Source of the DNA: Flavobacterium xinjiangense
Lineage (GTDB): Bacteria > Bacteroidota > Bacteroidia > Flavobacteriales > Flavobacteriaceae
Assembly (NCBI RefSeq): GCF_900142885.1
Contig: NZ_FRCL01000018.1
Coordinates: 1-54,001 of the forward strand
Direction of reading: 5' to 3'
DNA: 54,001 bases
The notes below the pieces were generated by a model. That model did not search any database and was not told the DNA's origin. It saw only the letters and a program-made list of their open reading frames with translations. Numbering within the stretch: the stretch's first letter is position 1; every line of letters begins with the position of its first letter. Position numbers and translations under genes: made by a program. Below, in pieces: positions 16,001 through 25,599 of the stretch.

Positions 16001-17516
16001 AACAATAATTGATCTTTCTGATGAGCGGTTTTTGTTTAGAGATAACACATTGACAGACACAAAATATGGTACAAAGGGGTCTTTAAACGGAAGTATTCAG
16101 CACAAAAATTTTTCGGACTGGAAATTAGACTTAACTATAAATTCAAAAAGACTCTTAGCATTAGATACTAAAGACAGTGATGACGCGGCTTATTACGGTA
16201 CTGCATTTATAGATGGTACGGCAACCATAAAAGGGCCTACAAATGGACTTTTTATAAAAGTTGATGCAAAATCGGAGAAAGGAACAACGATTAAAATTCC
16301 TATTAACAATGCGCAAAGTGTTAGTGATAATAGTTTTATTCATTTCGTTACTCCAAAAGAAAAATATAATATCGAAAAAGGAATTTTTGAAAACACTAGA
16401 AATTATAAAGGACTCGAATTAGAATTTGATTTAGATATAACTCCAGATGCCGAAGTAGAAGTGATTCTAGATCGAAATACCGGTCATGGAATGAAAGGAA
16501 AAGGTTTTGGATCTTTGTTGTTTAAGATAAACACATTAGGTAAATTTAATATGTGGGGAGATTTCCAGGCGTATGAAGGAAGCTATAATTTTAAATATGG
16601 CGGACTTATCGATAAGAAATTTGCTGTAAAAAAAGGCGGATCAATTACATGGGAAGGTAATCCTATGAAAGCACAATTAAATTTAGAAGCAGTATATAAA
16701 ACCACTGCAAACCCTGCTGTGCTTTTAGAAAATTCGTCCTTTAACTCAAAAGTGCCTGTTGAAGTTATAATTGGTGTTCGAGGCGATTTGACGAGCCCGG
16801 AACCGGATTTTAATATTGAATTTCCAACGGTTAGTAATGTATTAAAATCTGAAATTCAATACAAATTAAATGACAAGGATGTTAGACAGACACAAGCTTT
16901 GTATCTATTATCGTCTGGTGGTTTCTTAAGTCCGGAAGGAGTAAATCAATCGGACTTTTCAGGAAGTTTGTTTGAGACAGCTACAAGTTTGTTAGGTGGT
17001 ATAATACGTACTGATAATGAGAAATTTAAAGTTGGATTTAATTTTGTTTCTGCTGATAGGAGAATTGGAAGAGAAACTGATGGAAGATTTATAGCTACAA
17101 TTTCATCAAAAATTAATGAAAGGATTACAATAAACGGAAAAGTAGGGGTTCCTTTTGGAGGGATAAATGAATCAGCAATTGTAGGCGATGTAGAAGTGCT
17201 TTATAGAGTTAATGAAGACGGAAGCATGAATTTGCGTCTTTTTAACAAAGAAAATGATATAAACTACATAGGACAAGGAATTGGTTATACACAAGGTGTA
17301 GGGGTTTCTTACGAAGTGGATTTTGATACCTTTAAAGAATTTGTCAATAAAATATTCAAAAGCCATAAATTAGGAGTTGAGAGCAGCCCGAATCCTGCTA
17401 TAGAAGATCAGGACTCTGATTTAGCTCCTGATTATATTAATTTTTCGAATCCCAAAAAATCAAAAACTAAAAAACCGGACATCGATCAGGAAGCTCTATC
17501 ACCTGAAGAGGATTAA
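13023..17516 (+). CDS. TamB-like translocation/assembly module protein (DUF490)
   Basis: A giant protein (about 1497 residues) anchored in the inner membrane and spanning the periplasm as a beta-taco groove. TamB-family proteins help assemble outer-membrane proteins or move phospholipids. An N-terminal basic stretch and membrane anchor lead into long beta-rich repeats with recurring GNINGE-type segments, and a C-terminal TamB domain (last about 400 residues) includes the region around LYLLSSGGF and ITINGKVGVPFGG. The frame opens after a stop at 13014, but the first ATG/GTG/TTG (TTG at 13080) would cut off most of the membrane anchor. Initiation is therefore placed at ATC 13023, which reads (M)KKFRKIVFR; this is an inference. 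Confidence 0.8.
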   Translation: MKKFRKIVFRSILGLILLLLVLGIALTTPFVQTKIAQYFVRSLNKDFKTDIAIDGVAVSIFGGVKFKKVLILDHHKDTLIYANRIKTTILEGKKLLDGDLVFGDLRLDGLIFNLKTYKNEKFSNIDKFIAAFETGKKSKKHFLLKSSKLHVYNGHFILTDENRATPISVNFSKLNASVDDFQLYGSEVTTIINKMSFLDHRGLYVENLSSKFSYSKKSIKLEDLDLLTRGSKVKGTVYLNYKIEDFSNFTDKVQFNIKLDTASIASNDIRFFYKELGKNQHFFTKANIKGTLNDLRITNLNLIDSKNTQIIGDINFKNLFANKEHGFYMYGKFDKLYSSYDKLIVILPDILGKKLPTTLKKLGKFSAKGITHITTTTIDADFSMVTELGKVTSKLQMKNIDVIDKASYVGNVVIEDFDIGTLFDRKDIGRVSFDLDVDGKGFKEKYLDTSIKGDVSQIDYNNYTYNNVVVNGNFKMPNYKGQLSVNDPNLSMTFDGLLDLSKKDSRYDFHINVENADLHKLNFVKDSISIFKGDVVVQASGNTIENLQGDLYVNKTSYQNVKGTYNFDDFAIKSSFDQNRVRTIVVNSPDVMEGEIVGKYEFSQLKNMITNSLGSLYTNYKPNKVKKGQFLKFDFTIYNKIIEIFYPEISIGPNTIVKGNINSDNQEFKLNFNSPQIKASDNTFDNIRISVDNKNPLYNAYIELDSIKNKYYKIRDFSLINVTMKDTLFFRSEFKGGDKGEDYYNLNLYHTINKNNKNVVGISKSEVKFKDYLWFLNEQEAPDNQIVFDKSFKNFNIDNIILSHEDQAISLMGDINGPTYKDLKLSFKDVDLNKITPENEKFVFNGNINGEVHYKQDKNVYQPTASIEIDHLNVNKTDLGLLTFDIEGDENFKKFTINSTIENENIESFNANGNFEIVNKETVLDLKLKFDKFNLGTLSSLGGEVLSNIRGFVSGNSTIQGNLKKPDINGRLYVDDAGLTIPYLNVDYALKDKTIIDLSDERFLFRDNTLTDTKYGTKGSLNGSIQHKNFSDWKLDLTINSKRLLALDTKDSDDAAYYGTAFIDGTATIKGPTNGLFIKVDAKSEKGTTIKIPINNAQSVSDNSFIHFVTPKEKYNIEKGIFENTRNYKGLELEFDLDITPDAEVEVILDRNTGHGMKGKGFGSLLFKINTLGKFNMWGDFQAYEGSYNFKYGGLIDKKFAVKKGGSITWEGNPMKAQLNLEAVYKTTANPAVLLENSSFNSKVPVEVIIGVRGDLTSPEPDFNIEFPTVSNVLKSEIQYKLNDKDVRQTQALYLLSSGGFLSPEGVNQSDFSGSLFETATSLLGGIIRTDNEKFKVGFNFVSADRRIGRETDGRFIATISSKINERITINGKVGVPFGGINESAIVGDVEVLYRVNEDGSMNLRLFNKENDINYIGQGIGYTQGVGVSYEVDFDTFKEFVNKIFKSHKLGVESSPNPAIEDQDSDLAPDYINFSNPKKSKTKKPDIDQEALSPEED

Positions 17517-17832
17517 TTAACTTGACTATCATATTTCGATAAAAGATTTTGGATTGATTCGGTTGTACTTTGTTGTAAAAGATTTTGCTTACTATATACT
17601 TAATTTCTCATAACTCATTTCTTAAATATTTAATTATTAACTATCTTTAACTGTTAATAATTATAAAATAATTGATTTTTTTTAAATTTTGTTAAATAAA
17701 ACCAATATTTTTTTGCTTTTTTAAAAACTTATTAACGAAAACGTTTGAATTTAAAGGGCTGTCCTAATTTATTAAAAACTCAGCTCTATAAGTGCTGAAT
17801 GTTTGTTAATTTTACACTTTAATACTTAAATA
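17517..17832. other. 316-bp intergenic region before pfkA
   Basis: AT-rich spacer between the tamB-like gene and pfkA with no clear terminator. A TAATTTTA element at 17807-17814 (seven of eight to TAnnTTTG) could be the pfkA -7 box, but no -33 partner is visible at the right distance. Confidence 0.45.
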
Positions 17833-18819
17833 ATGCCAAAAACAATAAAAAAGGTTGGCGTTCTAACCTCAGGCGGAGACTCGCCAGGAATGAATGCAGC
17901 GATACGTTCAGTTGTTAGAACTTGCGCTTATCACAACATAGAATGTATAGGAATTTATAGAGGATATCAAGGAATGATTGAAGGAGACTTCAAAGAAATG
18001 GGGCCTCGAAGTGTAAATAACATAGTCAATAAAGGAGGGACGATTTTAAAATCGGCTCGCTCTACTGAATTCAGAACACCAGAAGGTAGAAAGAAAGCGC
18101 ATGAAAATCTTGTAAAAGCCGGAATTGATGCTTTGGTAGTCATTGGTGGTGATGGAACTTTTACAGGAGGATTGTTATTTAATAGTGAATTTGATTTTCC
18201 AGTAATGGGAATACCTGGAACTATTGACAATGATATTTTTGGAACAAGCCATACATTAGGTTATGATACTGCGTTAAATACCGTTGTTGATGTAATCGAT
18301 AAAATTAGAGATACAGCAAGTTCTCACAACCGCTTATTTTTTGTCGAAGTAATGGGTAGAGATGCAGGGCATATCGCTTTGAATGCCGGTATAGGTGCAG
18401 GTGCAGAAGAAATCCTTATTCCTGAAGAAGATTTAGGATTAGACAGATTACTTGAATCCCTGCAAAAAAGTAAGGCTTCTGGTAAGTCATCCAGTATAGT
18501 TGTTATTGCTGAAGGTGATAAAATAGGTAAGAACGTATTTGAATTGAAAGATTATGTTGATGCCAATTTACCTGAATATGATGTACGTGTTTCAGTTCTT
18601 GGTCACATGCAGCGAGGTGGGTCTCCATCTTGTTTTGACAGAGTTCTTGCAAGTAGACTAGGAGTAAAAGCGGTTGAATCGTTAATAGAAGGGAAATCAA
18701 GCTACATGGTTGGCCTACAAAATGATAAGGTAACGTTGACACCATTAGAGCAAGCTATTAAAGGTAAAACAGAAATAGACAGAGAATTATTAAGAGTTTC
18801 AGACATCATGTCTACATAA
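17833..18819 (+). CDS. pfkA: ATP-dependent 6-phosphofructokinase
   Basis: A 328-residue PfkA that phosphorylates fructose 6-phosphate to fructose 1,6-bisphosphate, the committed step of glycolysis. The ATP site is LTSGGDSPGMNAA (11-23) and GGDGTFTGG (about 104-112). The substrate and catalytic site is PGTIDND near residue 130, and MGRDAGH and LGHMQRGGSP are also present. Gly rather than Lys in GGDGT is the signature of ATP-dependent rather than pyrophosphate-dependent enzymes. It is followed 76 bp later by gap, pairing two glycolytic steps in one probable transcript. Confidence 0.96.
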   Translation: MPKTIKKVGVLTSGGDSPGMNAAIRSVVRTCAYHNIECIGIYRGYQGMIEGDFKEMGPRSVNNIVNKGGTILKSARSTEFRTPEGRKKAHENLVKAGIDALVVIGGDGTFTGGLLFNSEFDFPVMGIPGTIDNDIFGTSHTLGYDTALNTVVDVIDKIRDTASSHNRLFFVEVMGRDAGHIALNAGIGAGAEEILIPEEDLGLDRLLESLQKSKASGKSSSIVVIAEGDKIGKNVFELKDYVDANLPEYDVRVSVLGHMQRGGSPSCFDRVLASRLGVKAVESLIEGKSSYMVGLQNDKVTLTPLEQAIKGKTEIDRELLRVSDIMST

Positions 18820-18859
18820 ATAAAAAAATGAAGTTTATTGTGAGGAAATTAGACTTTAA

Positions 18860-19900
<1,041 letters not shown>

Positions 19901-19914
19901 TTCTTTATATTTAC

Positions 19915-19949
19915 AAATCCCGTTATATTACATTTAACGGGATTTTATT
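19915..19949 (+). terminator. Rho-independent terminator after gap
   Basis: Stem AAATCCCGTTA / TAACGGGATTT with an 8-base AT-rich loop, followed by a T-rich stretch. It starts 14 bp after the gap stop codon. Confidence 0.9.
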
Positions 19950-20039
19950 TTTTGCGCACTTTTAAAAATCCAAATTTTATGCTGCAGGTGTTTTAATTTA
20001 AATTGCTCAAAATTCAAAAACCAAAAAAAACCAAAAAAA

Positions 20040-20891
20040 ATGAGATTATTAGTTGATAGTGGTTCTACCAAAGCCGATTGGATTGCAATAGATGATGATG
20101 GAAAAGTATTGTTTACAACACAAACTTTAGGATTAAATCCTGAAATTTTAGACGGAGACGAAATAATTGAACGTTTAAATGACCGTTTTGATATTTTGCA
20201 AAATAAAAAGGAAGCTACCCATTTGTTTTTCTATGGAGCAGGGTGCGGAACTGAAAGAATGAAAATTTCTCTCTCTCAAATCTTTCAAAGCTATTTTCCA
20301 AACGCAATTATAGTTGTTGAAGAGGATACTTATGCTGCTGTATATGCCACTACTCCTAAAGGTGAAAAAGCTATTGTTAGTATTTTAGGTACTGGGTCTA
20401 ACTGCAGTTATTTTGATGGTAAAGAATTACATCAAAAAGTGCAATCATTAGGCTATATAGTTATGGATGACTGTAGCGGTAATGTTTTTGGAAAAGAATT
20501 AATCAGAAAGTATTATTTCAACAAAATGCCTAAGGAATTAGCTGTTGAATTTGAAAAAGAGTACGATTTAGAGCCTGATGCAGTTAAAAGTAAATTGTAT
20601 AAAGAAGCAAATCCAAACGCTTATCTAGCAACATTTGCAAAGTTCCTAATTCAACATAAAGACAGTGAGTTTTGTAGAAAAATTATCTTCAAGGGGATGA
20701 AATCTTTTGTGAAAAATTATATTAAACAATACGAAAACTGTAAAGAAGTTCCTGTTCATTTTGTAGGTTCCATTGCCTTTTATTTGAAGGATGAATTGCA
20801 AGAGACTTTTGATAAATATGAATTGAAATTAGGAAATGTTCTGAGAAGACCAATTGACGGACTTATTGCTTATCATATAGCAAATAAATAG
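20040..20891 (+). CDS. BadF/BadG-type ATPase, probable N-acetylglucosamine kinase
   Basis: A 283-residue protein of the ASKHA sugar-kinase/ATPase fold. The N-terminal phosphate-1 motif is DSGSTKADW (6-14), TLGLNP follows, GAGCGTE near 66 and GTGSNCSYFDG near 115 form the second phosphate and sugar-binding parts. This combination is that of GlcNAc-kinase-like BadF-family proteins, which phosphorylate amino sugars recovered from peptidoglycan. Substrate is inferred from family only. It follows the gap terminator, so it probably has its own promoter, and it converges on ridA across a long hairpin. Confidence 0.75.
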   Translation: MRLLVDSGSTKADWIAIDDDGKVLFTTQTLGLNPEILDGDEIIERLNDRFDILQNKKEATHLFFYGAGCGTERMKISLSQIFQSYFPNAIIVVEEDTYAAVYATTPKGEKAIVSILGTGSNCSYFDGKELHQKVQSLGYIVMDDCSGNVFGKELIRKYYFNKMPKELAVEFEKEYDLEPDAVKSKLYKEANPNAYLATFAKFLIQHKDSEFCRKIIFKGMKSFVKNYIKQYENCKEVPVHFVGSIAFYLKDELQETFDKYELKLGNVLRRPIDGLIAYHIANK

Positions 20892-20925
20892 TTTTAAGAA
20901 GGAGTGTTCCGTTTTCCATTAATAA

Positions 20926-20974
20926 AAAAACACTACGGATTTACTTGTAAAAAAGTAAATCCGTAGTGTTTTTT
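20926..20974. terminator. Bidirectional terminator between convergent genes
   Basis: A perfect 20-bp stem (20927-20946 with 20953-20972) encloses a 6-base loop. The arms begin with A-runs and end with T-runs, so the hairpin can stop transcription from the kinase-like gene on the plus strand and from ridA on the minus strand. Confidence 0.92.
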
Positions 20975-21034
20975 ATTTGCAATCAATTTTATTAATGCTA
21001 GCTATATTAAGAACTGGAACTGATCACTTGATTA

Positions 21035-21415
21035 CTAAAGAATAGCAATCATAGAAATTTCCACATTTACATTTTTTGGCAAACAAGCCACTTGAACTGT
21101 TTCCCGAGCTGGCGCAGTTTTTTCGTTAAAATAAGCGCCATAAACGGTATTTATTTTTCCGAAATCATTCATGTCCATTATAAAAATAGTTGTTTTTACA
21201 ACATTTTCAAATGTCATTCCGGCAGCTTCTAGAACTGCTTTCATATTTTGCATCACTTGTTCGGTTTCGGACTCAATAGTATCCGTAACTAATTCTCCAG
21301 ATTTTGGATTTATAGCAATTTGTCCTGAAGTATAAAGTGTATTTCCTTTAAGTACGGCTTGGTTATAAGGACCAATTGGAGCTGGTGCATTTTCGGTAAA
21401 AATTATGTTTTTCAT
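21035..21415 (-). CDS. RidA family reactive imine/enamine deaminase
   Basis: A 126-residue YjgF/YER057c/UK114 protein. RidA enzymes hydrolyse 2-aminoacrylate and similar imines to keto acids plus ammonia, protecting pyridoxal-phosphate enzymes. The key residues are R104 in PARETVQ and E119 in VNVEI, matching the Arg105/Glu120 pair of active RidA, with the GPYNQAV and LYTSGQI motifs at the N-terminus. The protein forms trimers with the active site at the subunit interface. It lies 137 bp downstream of lptD on the same strand. Confidence 0.93.
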   Translation of the reverse strand: MKNIIFTENAPAPIGPYNQAVLKGNTLYTSGQIAINPKSGELVTDTIESETEQVMQNMKAVLEAAGMTFENVVKTTIFIMDMNDFGKINTVYGAYFNEKTAPARETVQVACLPKNVNVEISMIAIL

Positions 21416-21552
21416 AAAATGAATGTATTAGATTTTTAAAGTTTTTTTTTGGAAATTAATCAATTATGATTTATTAGTTTCTGTTTGTAAAGATGTAAAA
21501 GCCTTGTCTGTTTTCTGCTTGAAATTAATCATAATTAAAAAAAAATAAGAAA

Positions 21553-24249
21553 CTATCGATTGGTTCTACTACGTTTATCCCATTTAATATCGCTTAAAAC
21601 ACCGGCTTTGATCCCAATAAAGAATCCCCAGTTAGCATTATCGCCAAATGGTGTCCAATTGAAATCCATTCTCCAGCTCAGTAAATCTCTTTCGAAACGA
21701 AACTGTGTAAATGTTACTCCCTTTTGAACAAAATCATAACCTGTAGATACACCTGCTTTCCATTTAGGTGTAATGTCTGCGTTAGCTGAAATCATTAATG
21801 AATTCCCAATAATTTTCTTTTCTCTATTGTTATTCCCATAAGTCAGTGAATAAGCAAAAGTCATGTCCCAAGGTAACTTGGCACTAAAAAACTCCGATAT
21901 TTTGTCCTCTTCATTTTCTTCTTCCTCACCAAATTGACTTTTTCTGCTATCGCCTAAATCTGTATTTGTTCCAAATAAATCATCTTCACGACCACCGTTT
22001 CTTTCACTTTGAGTGTTCTTTTCTTTCTTAGGTTTATCCTTTTCCTTGCTCGAAATGGCGTAATTCAAGGTCATATTTGCACTTGTCATTCGGAATAAAC
22101 TTCCGCCATTGTCAATATTGAAAACATTAATTCTGGTTCCTGAATTATTGATGGCATAAGGATCTAATGTGGCGCCAAAATTCACATTCATCTTATTTTT
22201 CAATAGTTGTGTACCACCACTAACTCTAACTGGTGCAAAAGCAAGAGAGGTAACTCCGTCAGCATTTAGGTTGTAACTTGTAGAAAGATTCAAATTGTTA
22301 AGAAGCATTACTTTCTTAGGTTCAATTTTTGTCGAATCCTTATCAGTGACTTTTGCTTCAAACGTATTACTCAAATCGAAACCAAGCGTGTTAGAGTTGC
22401 TGTTTCCAGGTGCTCCAAAGATCCCACTTTCAAAGCGGGAGTATTGTTTAATCATAGTTCCAGTAGCATCAGAAGCGTAACTATCGTAGTATTTTTCAAA
22501 ACTTGGAGTATAACCATAAGAAAGGGAAGGTCGCATGACGTGTCTGATGGATTTTATTTTTTTATCATCACCAAAATTAAAAGTACCGTAAATTGTAGTC
22601 CCTAAACTGGATGAGAAAGAATACGTTCTAAAAGCATCAAAACCATTAATAGTATTATCCACTACTTTGCTTTGATCTATATCATAATTTCTTGAAATCG
22701 TTTTGGTGTACCATACTTCTCTGTAATTGAAAGAGCTGGAAGCACTGAAATATTTAAATAATTTGAAATTAGTGCTCAGCGGGATCGTGTGTTCAATACC
22801 CGTTTTAGCATCTCTAAACATCTGTGGTTTAAAGAATAAAGAATCAGTCGTTACAATACTATTTTTTCCACTTAAATTATATTGTAGGTTGATATTCTTG
22901 AAAAATCCTTTTTTGACACCGTCTTTGCCAACAAAAGGATAAATACGATCCATACTTACCTGAAGAGTAGGCAACGTCATGTTAATTTCTTGGGTTTGCG
23001 TGTTTTGCGAATGGGTTGCAGTCAATGACATTCTAACTTGAGGAACTGTGTTGAATGTTTTACTGTATGAAATCGAGGAACTTAATGTGTTATTCAGGTT
23101 TGATCCAACATTTGCCTGATTGATCGACTGCCTAAAATATTTGCTGCTCCCCAGATTCACAGATGCCGAAAAACTTGAATTCGGATTCGATTTTGAATCC
23201 TTCGCATGTGACCACTGTATGTTGTAAATTTTTTGCTTGGAGTAATCAGGATATCCTCTTTCACTGTTAATTAAATTTTCAAATCGAACATTGAAATTAC
23301 CTCTAAATTTATACCGTTTGGCATAACTGGATTCAAAACGCATCCCATAACTACCATTGGTATAGTAATCACCTAAAACAGTCAAATCATAATTGTCGCT
23401 TAGCGCAAAATAATATCCAGCATTTTGCAACGAAAAACCTCTGGTGTTAGAATCATTGTAACTAGGTAAGATTATTCCTGACAGGCTGGTTTCTTTACTC
23501 ATAGGAAAAAAAGCAAAAGGTAATGCTATTGGTGTTGGAACATCAGCGATAACCATATTAGTCAGTCCCGTGACTACTTTTTTGCCCGGAATAAATTTTA
23601 CTTTTCTTGTTTGGAAATAATATTCCGGATTATCTACATCTTTTGATGTGGTAAATCGAGCATTTTTCAAGAAATAAACAGAGTCATTTTCTTTTTTTGT
23701 GATTTCTGCTTTTATTTTAAATTCCCCTTGGTCAGATCTTGAATTCCAAATTAGTGCTTTTTTAGTTTTAAAATTAAAACGAATGGAATCAGGTTCAACA
23801 ACGTTACTTCCTTGTTTAAAATTTGGATATTGCGTGTATACTCCTGAAGAATCTTTTATTCGACCCGCATAAACTTCATTCTTTTCATAATCCATAACAA
23901 TAATACCAGATTTTAGTTCTATGTCCTGATAATATAGCTCAGCCTTGTTATATAAAGTAATAAGTTTTTTCTTTTGATCAATCTTAGCGTAGTCTTCGGC
24001 TTTGTATTTTACTTTACCGTCCAAAAATGCTTTCTTTTGCTTTATAGTATCGATTTTTATTGAATCGTTTTCCTTTTTTATTGTGGTTGCTGATTTTTTA
24101 CTATTAGGAACAACAGTTTTAGAGCTATCTGTTTGTTTGCTAGTAGGTATAGCAGTTGTTTTTTTTGTTGTACCTTGAGAATATAATTTTCCTGATCCTA
24201 TGGTTAGGAAAATTGATAATAAAACGATATTAAATAAGTTTGTATGCAA
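21553..24249 (-). CDS. LptD-like LPS assembly outer-membrane protein
   Basis: An 898-residue OstA/LptD-family protein that would insert lipopolysaccharide into the outer leaflet with LptE. After a signal peptide (cleavage near KLYSQ) and a Ser/Thr/Lys-rich linker comes an OstA-like periplasmic domain (about 70-220), then a long beta-barrel of alternating strands. The start is placed at TTG 24249, not TTG 24333: a promoter lies between them, and the shorter product begins right at the signal peptide (HTNLFNIVLLS). The longer reading would add 28 residues ahead of it. The divergent neighbour is an amidase gene. Confidence 0.82.
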   Translation of the reverse strand: MHTNLFNIVLLSIFLTIGSGKLYSQGTTKKTTAIPTSKQTDSSKTVVPNSKKSATTIKKENDSIKIDTIKQKKAFLDGKVKYKAEDYAKIDQKKKLITLYNKAELYYQDIELKSGIIVMDYEKNEVYAGRIKDSSGVYTQYPNFKQGSNVVEPDSIRFNFKTKKALIWNSRSDQGEFKIKAEITKKENDSVYFLKNARFTTSKDVDNPEYYFQTRKVKFIPGKKVVTGLTNMVIADVPTPIALPFAFFPMSKETSLSGIILPSYNDSNTRGFSLQNAGYYFALSDNYDLTVLGDYYTNGSYGMRFESSYAKRYKFRGNFNVRFENLINSERGYPDYSKQKIYNIQWSHAKDSKSNPNSSFSASVNLGSSKYFRQSINQANVGSNLNNTLSSSISYSKTFNTVPQVRMSLTATHSQNTQTQEINMTLPTLQVSMDRIYPFVGKDGVKKGFFKNINLQYNLSGKNSIVTTDSLFFKPQMFRDAKTGIEHTIPLSTNFKLFKYFSASSSFNYREVWYTKTISRNYDIDQSKVVDNTINGFDAFRTYSFSSSLGTTIYGTFNFGDDKKIKSIRHVMRPSLSYGYTPSFEKYYDSYASDATGTMIKQYSRFESGIFGAPGNSNSNTLGFDLSNTFEAKVTDKDSTKIEPKKVMLLNNLNLSTSYNLNADGVTSLAFAPVRVSGGTQLLKNKMNVNFGATLDPYAINNSGTRINVFNIDNGGSLFRMTSANMTLNYAISSKEKDKPKKEKNTQSERNGGREDDLFGTNTDLGDSRKSQFGEEEENEEDKISEFFSAKLPWDMTFAYSLTYGNNNREKKIIGNSLMISANADITPKWKAGVSTGYDFVQKGVTFTQFRFERDLLSWRMDFNWTPFGDNANWGFFIGIKAGVLSDIKWDKRSRTNR

Positions 24250-24269
24250 AGGTTTAAATGCTATTTTTG

Positions 24270-24301
24270 TAAAATTATGGCCTGTTTTTTGACACGTCAA
24301 A
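24270..24301 (-). promoter_or_regulatory. Promoter of lptD
   Basis: On the minus strand TTTG (24298-24301), a 20-bp spacer and TAATTTTA (24270-24277, seven of eight to TAnnTTTG) match the Bacteroidota consensus with ideal spacing. The start of transcription would fall near 24264, leaving about 15 nt before TTG 24249 and excluding the longer frame. Confidence 0.7.
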
Positions 24302-24382
24302 CTTACATATAATTTTTTGTCAAAAATAATCAATTATAGAATTTATAACCCTAGAGTTTTAATTAAATTAATTTTAAGAATT

Positions 24383-25552
24383 ATGAATATTACATTTAAA
24401 ATTAAAATGCTAGTCACTTTCTTTCTTATGGTAGTTACTTTTTCTGCCTATAGTCAATCAAATGTATTTAAAGTAACATTAGATGCGGGACATGGTGCTC
24501 ATGATTTTGGCGCCGTATATAATGGCCACGTGGAGAAAAACATAGCTTTGGCTGTTGTTCTTAAAGTGGGAAGAATTTTGGAAGCCGCTCCGCAAACAGA
24601 CGTCATTTATACTAGAAAAACTGATGTTTTTATTGATTTAGTGGAGCGAGCTAATATTGCTAACAGAGCTGATGCCAATATTTTTGTTTCGATACACTGC
24701 AATGCAAATAGAAATACTGCTGGATTTGGTACGGAAACGTATGTTATGGGTATGACAAAAGTGGCTTCAAACTTAGAAGCAGCTAAAAAGGAGAACTCCG
24801 TTATTACTTTGGAAAAAGATTACAAACAAAAATATGAAGGGTTTGACCCTAATTCTCCTGAGACCATGATTGGAATGACGTTGATGCAAGAGGAATACTT
24901 AGATAACAGTATTTCGTTGGCCAGCAAAGTTGAGGATGCTTTTGGAGCCCTTGGTAAAAAAATTAGAGGTGGAGGAGTTAAACAAGCACCTTATATGGTA
25001 CTTCATAAAGCGTACATGCCCCGAGTTCTTATTGAAATGGGCTTTATTTCTAATTTTGAAGAAGGAAATCTCCTAGACTCTGAAGAAGGTCAGAATGAAA
25101 TTGCAAAAGCTATTGCATCAGCGATTATTAGCTATAAAAATGAATATTATGGAAGTGGCGAACCGGAAACCTTTGATACTAAACCATCACAGAAAATCAT
25201 TGAAAAACCAATTAGAGATACAGTAACGGCGGTTAGACCTAAAATGAATTTTAATTCTTCTGAACAAAAAAAAACGCTGAAAGGAACTGATAACTCAGCC
25301 GCACTATTTAAAGTACAACTTTCAGCAAGTATTAAAAGAGTTGAATTGCAACCAAGAAATTTCAAGGGGCTGAAAAATATATCTGTAGCCTATGATAACA
25401 ATGTCTATAAATATATGTATGGGGAAACCCGTGATTATGAAGAAGCAAAAAAACAATTACAAGAGGCTAAAAAAAAAGGCTATGATTCTGCATTTTTAAT
25501 CGCCTTTAAAAATGGAGAAAAAATCAGTGTTGAAGATGCGATTAAAAATTAG
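24383..25552 (+). CDS. N-acetylmuramoyl-L-alanine amidase (Amidase_3), first of a tandem pair
   Basis: A 389-residue zinc amidase that cleaves the bond between N-acetylmuramic acid and L-alanine. The start at 24383 opens directly on a signal peptide (MNITFKIKMLVTFF...AYSQ); an upstream TTG would add 22 residues without need. Zinc ligands lie in LDAGHGAHD, VEKNIAL and VSIHCNA, and the catalytic Glu in VLIEMGFISN. The last about 80 residues form a SPOR-like tail (FKVQLSASIKRVEL ... YKYMYGETRDY) that may target denuded glycan at the septum. It is divergent from lptD and followed 47 bp later by a paralogue. Confidence 0.92.
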   Translation: MNITFKIKMLVTFFLMVVTFSAYSQSNVFKVTLDAGHGAHDFGAVYNGHVEKNIALAVVLKVGRILEAAPQTDVIYTRKTDVFIDLVERANIANRADANIFVSIHCNANRNTAGFGTETYVMGMTKVASNLEAAKKENSVITLEKDYKQKYEGFDPNSPETMIGMTLMQEEYLDNSISLASKVEDAFGALGKKIRGGGVKQAPYMVLHKAYMPRVLIEMGFISNFEEGNLLDSEEGQNEIAKAIASAIISYKNEYYGSGEPETFDTKPSQKIIEKPIRDTVTAVRPKMNFNSSEQKKTLKGTDNSAALFKVQLSASIKRVELQPRNFKGLKNISVAYDNNVYKYMYGETRDYEEAKKQLQEAKKKGYDSAFLIAFKNGEKISVEDAIKN

Positions 25553-25599
25553 CATACTAGAATAGGTTTCCAATTACAATAAAAAAAACTCCCTGAATT

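Noticed and set aside
13023..17516. Pseudogene reading of the tamB-like gene
   Set aside because: The frame is uninterrupted for about 1490 codons and the C-terminal domain is intact. Only the start codon is unusual, so a broken gene is not supported.
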